DNA of 64,000 nucleotides, taken from Methanobrevibacter sp. (GTDB taxonomy: Archaea > Methanobacteriota > Methanobacteria > Methanobacteriales > Methanobacteriaceae). The DNA lies in contig JALFJX010000012.1 in assembly GCA_022775905.1 (NCBI GenBank), forward strand, positions 54,930-118,929, written 5' to 3'. This document shows, one piece after another, positions 27,278 through 36,800 of this stretch (the stretch's first letter is position 1; each line of letters starts with the position of its first letter). A program made the translations under genes and the position numbers. The notes beneath the pieces were generated by a model. That model saw nothing but the letters and a program-made list of their open reading frames with translations, was not told the origin of the DNA and made no database searches.

Positions 27278-28942
27278 ATGGAAAAAGCATGTCGAACAAT
27301 AATAAATGACATTCTTAATGGTAAAATTGCCACACGCCGTGATCTTGAAGTTGAAAAAAGGCAACTTTGCCGTGATTTAAAATTATCCAGGTTCATGAGT
27401 AATGCAGACATTTTGGAATTTGCAAAACCTGAAGAAAAAGAGCTTGTTTCTGGAATATTAAAGAAAAAACCAACAAGAACCATGTCCGGTGTTGCAATTG
27501 TTGCTGTGATGTGCCATCCACATAAATGTCCTCATGGAAGATGTTTTTACTGTCCTGAAAGTGACATAGCACCTCCAAGCTATACTGGTGAAGAGCCTGC
27601 TGCACTTAGGGGAAGAATGTATGAATTTCATCCATATGTTCAGTGTTTCAATAGATTAAAACAGCTAAAAAAGATTGGACATCCCATTGATAAAGTTGAA
27701 TTAATCATAATGGGCGGAACATTTCCTTCAAGGGATTTATGTTATCAAGAATGGTTTGTATCACAATGCCTTAAAGCAATGACTGATTTTGGTTTAATAA
27801 TTGAAAATAAACCGACAAATTATGACTACAATTTAGACTATGATGAGATAAGGTCATTTGAGAAAGGTGTTTTGAAAACTTATGCTCCAAATGATTATGT
27901 TTTAATAGATGATGTTCAAAAGGCTAATGAAAATTCCAAAGTAAGATGTGTTGGAATGACCTTTGAAACACGCCCAGATTATTGTAAAAAAGACCATATC
28001 AACAGAATGCTTGATTTTGGTGTTACAAGAGTTGAACTTGGTGTCCAGACATTATCTGATGAATTATACACAAAGATAAAAAGGGGACATAAAATTGCAG
28101 ATGTTGTTGAAGCGAATCAGCTTTTAAGAGATTCTGCAATCAAAGTTGCAATGCATATGATGCCTGGTTTATTTTCAGATGAAAAACAAGATTTAAAAAT
28201 GTTTAAACAGTTGTTCACCGATGATAATTTTAAACCAGACATGTTGAAGATTTATCCTTGTCTTGTTACTAAAGACAGTGAATTATATGACTTATGGGCC
28301 GAAGGGAAATACGCACCATATACCGATGAAGAAGCCGTTGAATTAATTGTTAAAATTAAAAAGATTCTTCCGAAATGGGTCAGAACAATGAGAATTCAAA
28401 GAGACATCCCTTCAACATTGATTGAGGCAGGTGTTAAAAAATCAAATTTAGGAGAACTTGTCTACAACAGATTAGACAAAGAACACATAAACTGTCAATG
28501 CATCCGCTGTCGTGAAATTGGACATAAAAAAACATCAAAACAATATGGATTGGATGACTTTGAATTATTTAAAGAGAATTATAATGCATGTGGAGGAGTC
28601 GAGAACTTCCTGTCCATAGAGGACATTAATGAGGAAAGTATTGCTGGATTCTTAAGATTACGTTTCCCCTCTGCAGATCATTTCAGAGAAGAAATTACTG
28701 ATAAAACAGCACTCGTAAGGGAATTGCATGTTTATGGAAACATGATAAAAATAGGGAATAAAAATCCTCAAATAGGCCAACATACTGGATTTGGAGAAAG
28801 ACTTCTAAAAGAAGCTGAAAATTTAGCTATTGACAATGGAAAAGAAGAAATAGCAATAATCAGTGGAATTGGAACAAGAAATTATTATCGTAAATTCGGT
28901 TATGAAAAAGTCGGACCATACATGAAGAAAAGAATAATATAA
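27278..28942 (+). CDS. elp3: Elp3-type tRNA U34 carboxymethyltransferase (radical SAM plus GNAT)
   Basis: Elp3 installs the carboxymethyl group on wobble uridine 34 of tRNAs. The 554-residue protein has the radical SAM cluster cysteines at C84, C89 and C92 (CPHGRCFYC), the typical Elp3 Cx4CxxC spacing. A GNAT acetyltransferase domain forms the C-terminus ([40 protein letters not shown]). Archaea have Elp3 without the other Elongator subunits. It is divergent from the PRC-barrel gene, with GAGGTAAG before ATG 27278. Confidence 0.95.
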   Translation: MEKACRTIINDILNGKIATRRDLEVEKRQLCRDLKLSRFMSNADILEFAKPEEKELVSGILKKKPTRTMSGVAIVAVMCHPHKCPHGRCFYCPESDIAPPSYTGEEPAALRGRMYEFHPYVQCFNRLKQLKKIGHPIDKVELIIMGGTFPSRDLCYQEWFVSQCLKAMTDFGLIIENKPTNYDYNLDYDEIRSFEKGVLKTYAPNDYVLIDDVQKANENSKVRCVGMTFETRPDYCKKDHINRMLDFGVTRVELGVQTLSDELYTKIKRGHKIADVVEANQLLRDSAIKVAMHMMPGLFSDEKQDLKMFKQLFTDDNFKPDMLKIYPCLVTKDSELYDLWAEGKYAPYTDEEAVELIVKIKKILPKWVRTMRIQRDIPSTLIEAGVKKSNLGELVYNRLDKEHINCQCIRCREIGHKKTSKQYGLDDFELFKENYNACGGVENFLSIEDINEESIAGFLRLRFPSADHFREEITDKTALVRELHVYGNMIKIGNKNPQIGQHTGFGERLLKEAENLAIDNGKEEIAIISGIGTRNYYRKFGYEKVGPYMKKRII

Positions 28943-28996
28943 CAACATTTAAATACAATGTTCGTACAAATACAAACTAATTAAGAGAGTGATAAT

Positions 28997-29719
28997 ATGG
29001 CATACAATATAAAAAACTCAAAAGAATTAGCAAGTCTAATAAATTACACTAATTTAAATAACATGATTACTGAAAGTGAAATGGTGGAGTTCCTTGAAAA
29101 AGCAAAAGAATGCAACTTCAATTCTGTTGTTGTTTCCCCTACCTATGTTACACTTGCAAAAGAAACCTTAAAAGATACCAATATCAAAGTTGGAAGTGTT
29201 ATCGGTTTCCCATTAGGTTTTGAAGATACTAATGGAAAAGTAGCTGAAGCAAAATCATTATTGGACAAAGGCGTTGACGAATTTGAAGTAGTTATTAATT
29301 TAAGTCATTTAAAAGATGAAAACTACAAACTACTTGAAAATGAAATCAAACAAATAAAAGAAACAATCGGAGACAAAATTTTAAAAGTAATCATTGAAAC
29401 AAAAGCATTGGAAGACTATCAAAAAGCTAATGCTGCAAAAGCTGCTGAAAAAGGTGGAGCAGATGTTGTAAAAACTGCAACCGGCTTTTTGTCCCCAAGT
29501 CACATTTTTGAACATGTCAATGATATAAACATTATTCAAAAATATGCTCCTACAGTCAAAATTGAAATAAGTGGTGGAATTACCCAATATAAATTTGCTA
29601 ACCAAATTTTAACTGGCGGAGCAGACAAAATCAGTAGTGATCATGGCTATGAAATTGTCAAAAGATATAAAGATTTAAGAGAAAACACACAGGTAAAACC
29701 AAAACCAATCACTTTATAG
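28997..29719 (+). CDS. deoC: Deoxyribose-phosphate aldolase
   Basis: Cleaves 2-deoxyribose 5-phosphate to acetaldehyde and glyceraldehyde 3-phosphate. The TIM-barrel motifs are VGSVIGFPLGF, FEVVINLSHL, KVIIETKAL and the Schiff-base Lys in GADVVKTATGFLS, followed by EISGGITQY. The 240-residue length is typical. GAGAGTGAT lies before ATG 28997. The final FANQILTGGADKISSDHG is a variant of the usual phosphate-binding end. Confidence 0.93.
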   Translation: MAYNIKNSKELASLINYTNLNNMITESEMVEFLEKAKECNFNSVVVSPTYVTLAKETLKDTNIKVGSVIGFPLGFEDTNGKVAEAKSLLDKGVDEFEVVINLSHLKDENYKLLENEIKQIKETIGDKILKVIIETKALEDYQKANAAKAAEKGGADVVKTATGFLSPSHIFEHVNDINIIQKYAPTVKIEISGGITQYKFANQILTGGADKISSDHGYEIVKRYKDLRENTQVKPKPITL

Positions 29720-29750
29720 ATTAAAAAATACCATCACCATTTTTAATCTA
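29717..29750. terminator. Inverted repeat between convergent deoC and sulP
   Basis: An 11-bp perfect stem (29717-29727 with 29740-29750, 12-base loop) overlaps both stop codons. The A5/T5 ends of its arms give U-rich sequence in either direction, so it may act as a bidirectional terminator. No longer T-tract follows. Confidence 0.4.
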
Positions 29751-31278
29751 ATTCATTGGAGGGAATCCTATAATAAGGATTTTCTAGGATATCAACTTCC
29801 ATAAACTCGTTTGCACCATCCAAAAGTTCATAGCAGTCTGAACTTAAATGACTTAATAAAACCTTAATTCCCTTTTCACGATATCTATTTGAAACTTCAT
29901 CAATTGCAACAATTGCAGACTGGTCAACAATTCTTGAATTTAAAAAGTTAATAACAACAACATCAGCATTTAAATTAAAATCAAATGCTAACTTGAAATT
30001 AGCCGTACTTGCAAAGAACAGTGGTCCCTTAATTTCATAGTATTGCACATTATTTTTCTCATCAAAAGAAGGTACAACACTTACTCTTTTAGAACCTTCC
30101 CAAGCCATGTTTAATGCAGATATTATTACACCAATCAAAACAGCAATGGCCAAGTTATTCAAAACAACAGTAACTACAGTTACAATAACCATTACTGCTT
30201 GATCAACACGAGGAACATGTTTCAGCATTCTCCAACTTGACCATTTAAATGTGTTAATTGCAACAATAAACATAACACCAACCAATGCTGCCATAGGAAT
30301 AATGTCTACAATTGAAGAACCAAAAATAATTATTACGAATATTGAAATACCTGCAATAACCCCACTTAAACGTTTTAAACCTCCAGACTCCAAATTAACC
30401 ATTGTTTGACCAACCATTGCACATCCACCCATTCCTTGGAAAAATCCACATAACAGGTTTGCAACACCCTGACCAATACTTTCACGATTTGCACGACCAC
30501 GAGTATTTGTCATTTCATCAACAACATTAACTGTCAGTAATGTTTCAATTAACCCTACAGATGCCATTAATATCGCATAAGGTAAAACAATAGCCAATGA
30601 TTCAAAAGTTAAAGGAACCATAGGAATATGAAAACTAGGAAGACCTGAAGAGATACTTGCAATATCCCCAATAGTTTTAGTGTTTAACATAAAAACAAAA
30701 TTAATAACAGCAACGACAACAATAGCTACAAGACCACTTGGAACTTTATTTGTAAATCTTGGTAAAAAATACATTATTGCAGCACTAATTCCTACTAAGA
30801 TTAACATAATTATAAGAAGAGTTCCACTTAACCATGCTCCTGCAGCTGTTTTAAACTGATTGAATTGAGATAAAAAAATTATTATTGCCAACCCATTTAA
30901 AAAACCATAAACAACAGGCTGAGGAACTAAACGAATAAATTTTGCCAGTTTAAAATAACCAACTAGAATCTGGATAATTCCCATTAAAATAACAGCTAAA
31001 AATAAATATTCAACACCATAATTTACTACTAAAGCAACACTAACTACAGCAACACTTCCTGCAGCACCACTTATCAATCCAGGACGACCACCCAAAATTG
31101 CAGTAATCAAACAGATAATTGCTGCTGTATACAATCCCACCAAAGGAGATAAATGAGCAACAATCGCAAATGCAATACATTCAGGCATTAATGCCAGAGA
31201 TGTTGTTAATCCTGCAAGCAGTTCATTTTTTATAGTTACTGAATCATAATCTTTAAAATTATCATTGAAATTAAACAA
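29743..31278 (-). CDS. SulP family anion permease with STAS domain
   Basis: A 511-residue membrane transporter: N-terminal cytosolic segment, about 11-12 hydrophobic helices (from ELLAGLTTSLALMPECIAFAI to VVLNNLAIAVLIGVIIS), then a cytosolic STAS domain (about 400-500; LFFASTANFKLAF, VVINFLNSRIVDQSA). The signature GGRPGLISGAAGSVAVV and the GQTMVNLESGG loop fit SulP. The substrate (sulfate, bicarbonate or another anion) is uncertain. The start is TTG at 31278, with GGAGAGA and a T-tract before it. Confidence 0.88.
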   Translation of the reverse strand: MFNFNDNFKDYDSVTIKNELLAGLTTSLALMPECIAFAIVAHLSPLVGLYTAAIICLITAILGGRPGLISGAAGSVAVVSVALVVNYGVEYLFLAVILMGIIQILVGYFKLAKFIRLVPQPVVYGFLNGLAIIIFLSQFNQFKTAAGAWLSGTLLIIMLILVGISAAIMYFLPRFTNKVPSGLVAIVVVAVINFVFMLNTKTIGDIASISSGLPSFHIPMVPLTFESLAIVLPYAILMASVGLIETLLTVNVVDEMTNTRGRANRESIGQGVANLLCGFFQGMGGCAMVGQTMVNLESGGLKRLSGVIAGISIFVIIIFGSSIVDIIPMAALVGVMFIVAINTFKWSSWRMLKHVPRVDQAVMVIVTVVTVVLNNLAIAVLIGVIISALNMAWEGSKRVSVVPSFDEKNNVQYYEIKGPLFFASTANFKLAFDFNLNADVVVINFLNSRIVDQSAIVAIDEVSNRYREKGIKVLLSHLSSDCYELLDGANEFMEVDILENPYYRIPSNELD

Positions 31279-31376
31279 AAAAATCTCTCCAAAATATTAA
31301 AATATCAATTAAAATAAATAAACCTAAAATAAATATGTAAATAAAAAATAACAATAAAAATAGTTAGAAAAGTAAA

Positions 31377-31449
31377 TGCCATGGGCCGGACTTGAACCAG
31401 CGACATCTAGATCTTCAGTCTAGCGTTCTCCCATCTGAACTACCATGGC
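31377..31449 (-). tRNA. tRNA-Phe (GAA)
   Basis: A 73-nt cloverleaf: acceptor GCCATGG paired with CCATGGC, D arm GTTC/GAAC, anticodon stem CTAGA/TCTAG around loop CTGAAGA (anticodon GAA), T arm GCTGG/CCGGC with TTCAAGT, discriminator A. CCA is not encoded. It lies 3 bp from tRNA-Val and probably shares its transcript. Confidence 0.93.
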
Positions 31450-31452
31450 ATA

Positions 31453-31524
31453 TGGACCGAACGAGATTCGAACTCGTGATCTCCTCCACGTCAAAGAGGA
31501 ATCATACCCCTAGACCACCGGTCC
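31453..31524 (-). tRNA. tRNA-Val (GAC)
   Basis: A 72-nt cloverleaf: acceptor GGACCGG with TCGGTCC, anticodon stem CCTCT/GGAGG around loop TTGACGT (anticodon GAC), T arm ACGAG/CTCGT with TTCGAAT, discriminator A. CCA is not encoded. The D stem is short but formed. Confidence 0.9.
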
Positions 31525-31555
31525 TACACAACATACTATAGTTTGTATTAAGAAG

Positions 31556-31569
31556 TATATAAAGTTTTC
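31556..31569 (-). promoter_or_regulatory. TATA/BRE promoter of the tRNA-Val/tRNA-Phe pair
   Basis: On the minus strand a BRE-like GAAAAC is followed at once by TTTATATA (31556-31563), about 35 bp upstream of the tRNA-Val 5' end, a standard archaeal promoter position. Confidence 0.65.
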
Positions 31570-31606
31570 TAAATCATGCAGAACAGGTAGCAAAATTTTA
31601 AAAAAT

Positions 31607-31634
31607 AAAAAAAATTGACCAGAAAAATGGCCAA
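31607..31634 (-). terminator. Terminator after the histone gene
   Basis: A 7-bp stem (31628-31634 with 31615-31621, one G-T pair, six-base loop) is followed on the minus strand by eight T residues (31607-31614). It lies about 47 bp past the histone stop. Confidence 0.5.
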
Positions 31635-31680
31635 TAGATTTTATTATTAAAAGCTTTTTAAAAATAACTAATTAGAAAAT

Positions 31681-31881
31681 CTATTTGATTGCTAATTTGA
31701 TATCTTCAGCTTTAACAGTTTTTCTACCAGCGTGGCGTGCGAAATTTACAGCTTTTTTAGCTATATCGTCACCTTTTTCTTCTAATGCTTCAGCTAATGC
31801 AATTTTTGCATCGTCACTAATTCTTTGTGCGCCAGCATTTTTTAAGATACGACCGACTGGTGCGATTGGTAATTCACTCAT
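31681..31881 (-). CDS. Archaeal histone
   Basis: A 66-residue HMf-type histone: [22 protein letters not shown], central helix [34 protein letters not shown] (given here by its ends) and AEDIKLAIK. It forms dimers and longer polymers that wrap DNA. ATG 31881 follows GGAGGTG; earlier codons in frame are excluded by this. A minus-strand TATA box lies 36-43 bp upstream, giving a short leader. Confidence 0.96.
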   Translation of the reverse strand: MSELPIAPVGRILKNAGAQRISDDAKIALAEALEEKGDDIAKKAVNFARHAGRKTVKAEDIKLAIK

Positions 31882-31916
31882 AATTACACCTCCAATTAAA
31901 AGATAGTACACAATAG

Positions 31917-31924
31917 TATATAAA
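31917..31924 (-). promoter_or_regulatory. TATA box of the histone gene
   Basis: TTTATATA on the minus strand. Transcription starting about 25 bp downstream would give a leader of roughly 10-15 nt that just contains the GGAGGTG site. Confidence 0.55.
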
Positions 31925-32080
31925 GGTATCGGTAATAATGGCTATTTCTCGCTTATATTATAACTTATCACCTATTAGAATATACTTTTAAATTTAAGAA
32001 AATATTATGAGCATTACAAAAAAATTAAGGAAAAAATTAACATTAATATGAAAAATAAGATAAATAAAAAAATAAAAAAA

Positions 32081-33358
32081 TTATTTTATCAATTCACTTT
32101 TGAGATAAGTAGCAGTCGCATCAGTTATTTTAACATTAACAAAGGATCCTAATTCTGCATCATCAACAATAACTGGAATATAGGAATCTGTTTTTGCAAC
32201 AAATCCACCTTTGGAACCTTTTTCAATAACTAACACTTTTTGATTGGAATTGACTAATTCTTTATTTTCTTCTTCAGTAATTTTTGATTTAATCTCAGAT
32301 AAGAATTTTGATCTTTTCTTCATGACTTCATGAGGAATTTCTTTAAGAGATGAAGAAATTGCACCTTTCCTATGCTGATATTTTGATAAATGAATTAAAC
32401 TTGGTTTTATTGTTTCAAGCAATTCAACAGTCTGATTGAAATCATCATCAGTTTCAGTAGGATAACCAACAATAATATCCACAGCCAAGGTCAAATCAGG
32501 AATTTCATTTTTAAACTTTGAGACAATATCAAGATATTGATCAATAGTATGACCTCTTCTCATTTCAGATAAAACTTTATCACTTCCACTTTGAATAGGT
32601 AAATGAATGAAATTATATACCTTAGGATGTTTCATAGCATCAATTATCTCATCAACATCATTTAAAATATTTTTAGGATGCATCATTCCAACACGAATAC
32701 GGAAATCACCATCTAAATTAGCCACTTCTTTAATTAAATCTGATAGCTTTTCACCACTGTCCCGACCAAATGCTGCAGTATCCTGTGCAGTGAGCTGAAT
32801 TTCACAAGCACCATTTTCAATAGCTCTTTTCGCTTCTTGCTTAATGTCCTCAATTGGGTAACTGTTTAATGGTCCACGAGCAAAACGAGTGCAGCAAAAT
32901 GTGCATGCCCCCAAACAACCTTCACAGATTTGGATAATATGAACTAAACTATCATCCATAACTTTAGGAACATTTACTTTAGGTTCTTTTGAAAATCCAG
33001 ATTCACGAACGACATCGCCACAGTATGTAGCTTCAACGACATCTGCAGATTTATTTAATTGATGAGGTCCAATCCATGAAGCATTAGGAGCTACTTTATC
33101 TAATTTTTCAGGATCTATTTCAACCATACATCCTCCAACAATGATTTTTTTATCTGGGAATTCCTTTTGAAGCTTTTGAATTCTATAAGTGACCTTGTTT
33201 TCAGTAGGTAATTTAACATAACAGGTATTTACAATAATAACATCTGCCTCTTCCATGGAATCCACAATATCCATGTTGTTTTCCTGAAGATTACCTGCAA
33301 TAATCTGTCCATCAGCTTTATTAAATGTACAACCGTAAGATTCAATATATACTTTCAT
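32081..33358 (-). CDS. tRNA methylthiotransferase (MiaB-like, archaeal MtaB/CDKAL1 type)
   Basis: Adds a methylthio group to t6A37 of tRNA. N-terminal MTTase domain with three cluster cysteines (SYGCTFNKADG, VNTCYVK, VGGCMVEI), then the radical SAM motif CLGACTFC near residue 145, QLTAQDTAAFG and PIQSGSDKVLSEMRRGHT, and a C-terminal TRAM domain (QKVLVIEKGSKGGFVAKTDSY). At 425 residues it matches the archaeal subfamily. One base separates its ATG from the zinc-ribbon gene stop, so the two are probably in one operon. Confidence 0.92.
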   Translation of the reverse strand: MKVYIESYGCTFNKADGQIIAGNLQENNMDIVDSMEEADVIIVNTCYVKLPTENKVTYRIQKLQKEFPDKKIIVGGCMVEIDPEKLDKVAPNASWIGPHQLNKSADVVEATYCGDVVRESGFSKEPKVNVPKVMDDSLVHIIQICEGCLGACTFCCTRFARGPLNSYPIEDIKQEAKRAIENGACEIQLTAQDTAAFGRDSGEKLSDLIKEVANLDGDFRIRVGMMHPKNILNDVDEIIDAMKHPKVYNFIHLPIQSGSDKVLSEMRRGHTIDQYLDIVSKFKNEIPDLTLAVDIIVGYPTETDDDFNQTVELLETIKPSLIHLSKYQHRKGAISSSLKEIPHEVMKKRSKFLSEIKSKITEEENKELVNSNQKVLVIEKGSKGGFVAKTDSYIPVIVDDAELGSFVNVKITDATATYLKSELIK

Positions 33359-33359
33359 T

Positions 33360-33998
33360 TTATTCTACTCTAGAAGGTTTTTTAGTTTTCTTAAATATAT
33401 TTTTAGTTAAATCATAATCAAAATTATTAAATCTAACTGGTTTTGAATAAACTCTTTTAATAACATGAGCTTTTGCAAATCCAGAAGTTAATTTTCTATC
33501 CCTAGTTTTAATAACATGAACTTTAACAATGTGTTTGTCTATTTTGACTACATCACCAGGAGCGATTTCAAAATCCCTATCCAAATCTAATTTATAGGAA
33601 TCGACTTCACCATGCAAATCAACTGAAAAACCAATACGTGCAGGAATTTCCGTGGATGTAGCCCATATAGTATTGATATTTTCAATTTTTGATTTGTTTA
33701 CTCTTTTATCTCCAACTTCAATACTAGTTACTTCAACTTGACCTAAATCAGAAAGCAACACATCACCACTTTTCAATTCATCACTTGGAGATAAATCAAT
33801 TGTAGTATTGTGAGATTTGTCGTGTTCAGAAATAATTAATCTGTAAGGTTTAGGTTTTTTTGCAGAAAAGACATCTCTAAAGACATGATTACAATCTTCA
33901 CATCTTAATAAGTACTCTTCCATGATTTTTGTTTTAGATGATTTCTGTTTTGCATTTAAAATTTCAACATTATCAGAACCACAAATCGGACATTCCAT
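33360..33998 (-). CDS. HVO_0476-type zinc finger protein
   Basis: A 212-residue archaeal protein with an N-terminal zinc ribbon (MECPICGSDNVEIL and LRCEDCNHVF) followed by beta-rich domains (RLIISEHDKSHNTTIDLS, VDLHGEVDSYKLDLD, KVDKHIVKVHVIKTRDRK in outline). It resembles the family named after Haloferax HVO_0476. The function is unknown; the ribbon and barrel suggest nucleic-acid binding. It lies between hacB (14 bp upstream) and the methylthiotransferase (1 bp downstream), so cotranscription is likely. Confidence 0.72.
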   Translation of the reverse strand: MECPICGSDNVEILNAKQKSSKTKIMEEYLLRCEDCNHVFRDVFSAKKPKPYRLIISEHDKSHNTTIDLSPSDELKSGDVLLSDLGQVEVTSIEVGDKRVNKSKIENINTIWATSTEIPARIGFSVDLHGEVDSYKLDLDRDFEIAPGDVVKIDKHIVKVHVIKTRDRKLTSGFAKAHVIKRVYSKPVRFNNFDYDLTKNIFKKTKKPSRVE

Positions 33999-34011
33999 TT
34001 TTTATGCCTCC

Positions 34012-34497
34012 TTAATCAGTTTCATTAAGATAATGGTTAACTAATCCACCATCTTCCAATATACTTAACATGAACTCTTTAAACGGTTCAAAAGTTTCAC
34101 TATCACCAGTGGTCTCATTAACTAATGTACCTTCTGATAAATCAATGCTAATTATGTCTCCGTCTTTAGCTTCAATATCACTAACAATAACCGGCAATCC
34201 AATATTGATTGCATTCCTATAGAAAATTCTTGCAAATGATTTTGCAACAATTGCACTAACACCAGCAGTTTTAATAGCTACAGGTGCCTGTTCTCTTGAG
34301 GATCCGCAACCAAAGTTTTCATCAGCAACAATAATATCTCCTTTTTGAACATTAGCTGTGAAATCTGGCCTTTCTCCTTCCAATACATGATCTGCTAAAT
34401 CTTGAGGATTAAATGTTCTTAAATATCTTCCAGGGATGATAACATCAGTATCAATATTTTCCCCAAAAGTCCATGTTTTTCCTTTAATAATATCCAT
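34012..34497 (-). CDS. hacB: Homoaconitase/3-isopropylmalate dehydratase small subunit
   Basis: Swivel-domain subunit of an aconitase-family hydro-lyase. Conserved features are [31 protein letters not shown] and [15 protein letters not shown]. The YLRT loop is the form reported for methanogen homoaconitase (coenzyme B biosynthesis), while isopropylmalate isomerase small subunits carry a different loop, so the homoaconitase role is favoured. ATG 34497 is used; the protein has about 161 residues. The large subunit is not in this window. Confidence 0.8.
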   Translation of the reverse strand: MDIIKGKTWTFGENIDTDVIIPGRYLRTFNPQDLADHVLEGERPDFTANVQKGDIIVADENFGCGSSREQAPVAIKTAGVSAIVAKSFARIFYRNAINIGLPVIVSDIEAKDGDIISIDLSEGTLVNETTGDSETFEPFKEFMLSILEDGGLVNHYLNETD

Positions 34498-34520
34498 AAA
34501 TATCACAATAAAAATAAATT

Positions 34521-34553
34521 AAAAAAATAAGTATCTGGGATTTACCCAAATAC
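34521..34553 (-). terminator. Hairpin terminator after tetraether lipid synthase
   Basis: A 9-position stem with one mismatch (34531-34539 with 34545-34553, five-base loop) is followed on the minus strand by TTATTTTTTT. It lies 31 bp past the tes stop and upstream of hacB. Confidence 0.5.
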
Positions 34554-34584
34554 AAAATAAGTTAAGGCTATTTAAAAAATTAAA

Positions 34585-36093
34585 TTATTCTTTTTTTTGT
34601 TTCAAAGGTTTTGCAAACTTCTGTTCAACATCTTGACGATACATTGAATTCATAGTACAGAATGGAATGATTCTACCGTCAGGAGTTGCATAATGGATAA
34701 CACATTTTTTAACTCTATCTTCATCAAAGTTAAATGGATCCATAAAATGCATACATGAAATAAGCATTGCATCTTTAGAAAAGTCACCTAATGCACTGTA
34801 AGACCTTCTAGTAAACACATCTACAAAAATCTTTTTAATATCTAAGTAATCAGGAGTTTTGCTTGGATGAATTAATTTTGGAAGGTTTTTAGTCATACTT
34901 GCAATAACTTTTTGACGAGCACCAAATTTACCTTCAATGAGTTTATCTGCATATTCATCTAATTTTTTAAATAACTCTTCAACATCAATAAAGTTTGTAA
35001 TCGGAATTAAATTATCTCTTCCAGGTCCTTCAGTTTTTTCTCTGAATACATAAGTACCTACACCACAGTGTTGGTGACAGTTTAAGTTAACTGAAGGTTT
35101 GTCTTCACCATCAAGAGCTGAAATGAATCTTGCGATTGGTTCAACAGCAGATGGTGGATAGAAATCATTTGTTTTAACTTGACCTTTAGTTTGTTCTTCA
35201 ATAATGTTAACAAAATCAGGAATAGTAATTCTTTGAGCTTCAACTTGATCAGCAGGAGTTCTTCCAGAGAATGAAACTGGTTGGAAATTAACTCCATAAA
35301 TAATATCGTTATTGTCAAATGCAAACTTAATAATATCTCCGATTTGGTGGTCGTTAATACCTTTGATTAAAGTAGGTACAAGAACAATACCTAAACCTGC
35401 TTTTCTACAGTTTTCAATAGCTTCTAATTTAAATGGAAGTAAGTCTTTGCCTCTATTGTTAATATAAGGTTCAGGAGTTACACCATCAAAAGCAAGGTAA
35501 ACTGTGTTTAATCCAGCTGCTTTCAAATCTTTTGCCAAGTTTTCCCTTTTAGCTAATCTAATACCATTAGTAGCTATTTGAACGTGAGTGAAACCTTCCT
35601 CTTTTGCCATTGCAACAAGTTCAACAATGTCTTTTCTTACAGTAGGTTCCCCACCAGCATATTGAATAGCAGGGGTTGGATTAGGTTTTAAGTTTCTCAA
35701 GTTTTTAAGCATTTGTCTAATTTCATCCTGAGTAGGCTCAAATAAGTATCCTGCAACAGCAGCATTAGCAAAACAAACAGGACATCTTAAGTTACACCTA
35801 TTAGTTACATCAATTAATCCCAATACAGTGGAAGATTCATGTTTAGAGCATAATCCACAATTACTTGGACAACTTGCAGTATCTTCAACGCAAGGATTTT
35901 CAACAGAGGATACAGCTGCAACATAGTTATCAGCTCTATGATACAACTCATCATTACCCCAATAAGTGTTAATAAACTCACCATGTTCATCGCAAGTCTT
36001 TTTAATGAATACTTTACCATCTTCTTCATAAACTTCCGCATCTAATGGTTTATTACAAACTGGGCATAAACTTTTAGTACTTTTAATTTTCAA
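34585..36093 (-). CDS. tes: Tetraether lipid synthase, radical SAM (Tes/MJ0619-like)
   Basis: Tes joins the isoprenoid tails of two archaeol-type lipids to make membrane-spanning tetraethers (GDGT). From TTG 36093 the 502-residue protein has an N-terminal rubredoxin-like metal site (C10, C13, C34 region), an extra cysteine cluster (C68, C75, C79, C82), the radical SAM motif C100-x3-C104-x2-C107 (RCNLRCPVC), YAGGEPTVRKD, and C-terminal Cys pairs (CHQHCGVG, CMHF, PFCTMN). Length and order match MJ0619. The start is placed by GAGGGTGAT just upstream; the open frame further 5' (to 36249) is a run of hydrophobic codons with no support. It is divergent from carS. Confidence 0.88.
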   Translation of the reverse strand: MKIKSTKSLCPVCNKPLDAEVYEEDGKVFIKKTCDEHGEFINTYWGNDELYHRADNYVAAVSSVENPCVEDTASCPSNCGLCSKHESSTVLGLIDVTNRCNLRCPVCFANAAVAGYLFEPTQDEIRQMLKNLRNLKPNPTPAIQYAGGEPTVRKDIVELVAMAKEEGFTHVQIATNGIRLAKRENLAKDLKAAGLNTVYLAFDGVTPEPYINNRGKDLLPFKLEAIENCRKAGLGIVLVPTLIKGINDHQIGDIIKFAFDNNDIIYGVNFQPVSFSGRTPADQVEAQRITIPDFVNIIEEQTKGQVKTNDFYPPSAVEPIARFISALDGEDKPSVNLNCHQHCGVGTYVFREKTEGPGRDNLIPITNFIDVEELFKKLDEYADKLIEGKFGARQKVIASMTKNLPKLIHPSKTPDYLDIKKIFVDVFTRRSYSALGDFSKDAMLISCMHFMDPFNFDEDRVKKCVIHYATPDGRIIPFCTMNSMYRQDVEQKFAKPLKQKKE

Positions 36094-36231
36094 AAAAATC
36101 ACCCTCAAATATAATCCATAATTTGAATAATGGACTATCATATATATTATTATTATATTTAAATTAAGGTAATATTTAAACTTAATTAATATATAGTAGT
36201 TTTTACAAAAAAATAACGTGGAGACAAATAA
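36094..36231. promoter_or_regulatory. Divergent promoter region between tes and carS
   Basis: 138 bp of AT-rich DNA with several TATA-like stretches (for example 36139-36160 and 36186-36195). It must contain the promoters of both lipid genes. No clear operator repeat is seen. Confidence 0.5.
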
Positions 36232-36798
36232 ATGGCCATTGATATTCAAATATTACTAATTGCATGTGTTACAACACTATACTTTATACTCCCATCATAC
36301 TTTTCAAATGGTGCTGGACTACTGTTCGGTGGAGGAGTACCTGTAGATTTTGGAAAATCTGATAAAAATGGTATTCGTTGGATTGGAGATGGAGTAACAT
36401 GGAGAGGATTAATTGCAGGAACAGTTATTGGGATTATAACTGGAATTATTCAAGGATATCTTGCACCATACATAATTTCTACATATGGACAAGTAATAAT
36501 AACTCCCATTGTAACAGACATTCCGAATGGAATATTAATAGGTTTTTTACTTGGTTTTGGAGCACTTCTTGGTGATGCATTAGGAAGTTTCTTAAAAAGA
36601 AGAATTGGAATTGGCCGTGGAAAACCTGCTCCTATTTTAGATCAATTAGACTTCCTAATAATTGCATTAGTTTTAGTTTCATTGGTTGTAAAAATCAATT
36701 TATTATTTATTGCAATCGCTATAGTATTAACATTAGTTATTCATTTAATAGCAAATACTGGTGCTTATTTACTTGGTCTAAAAGATGTCTGGTACTAA
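36232..36798 (+). CDS. carS: CDP-archaeol synthase
   Basis: Transfers CMP from CTP to the unsaturated archaetidic acid precursor, giving CDP-archaeol for polar lipids. A 188-residue protein with about five hydrophobic helices. Typical features are NGAGLLFGGGVPVDFGKSD near the N-terminus (CarS signature), DGVTWRG, GFGALLGDALGSFLKRR and DQLDFLI, which provide acidic metal ligands. GTGGAG lies before ATG 36232. It is divergent from tes, the enzyme acting later in the same lipid pathway. Confidence 0.92.
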   Translation: MAIDIQILLIACVTTLYFILPSYFSNGAGLLFGGGVPVDFGKSDKNGIRWIGDGVTWRGLIAGTVIGIITGIIQGYLAPYIISTYGQVIITPIVTDIPNGILIGFLLGFGALLGDALGSFLKRRIGIGRGKPAPILDQLDFLIIALVLVSLVVKINLLFIAIAIVLTLVIHLIANTGAYLLGLKDVWY

Positions 36799-36800
36799 TT

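Noticed and set aside
31377..31524. tRNA pair as an integration site
   Set aside because: No integrase, direct repeat of a tRNA 3' end, or foreign-looking block flanks the tRNAs.
34585..36249. Tetraether synthase extended to 36249
   Set aside because: The extra residues are hydrophobic junk overlapping the carS start, and the ribosome binding site supports TTG 36093.
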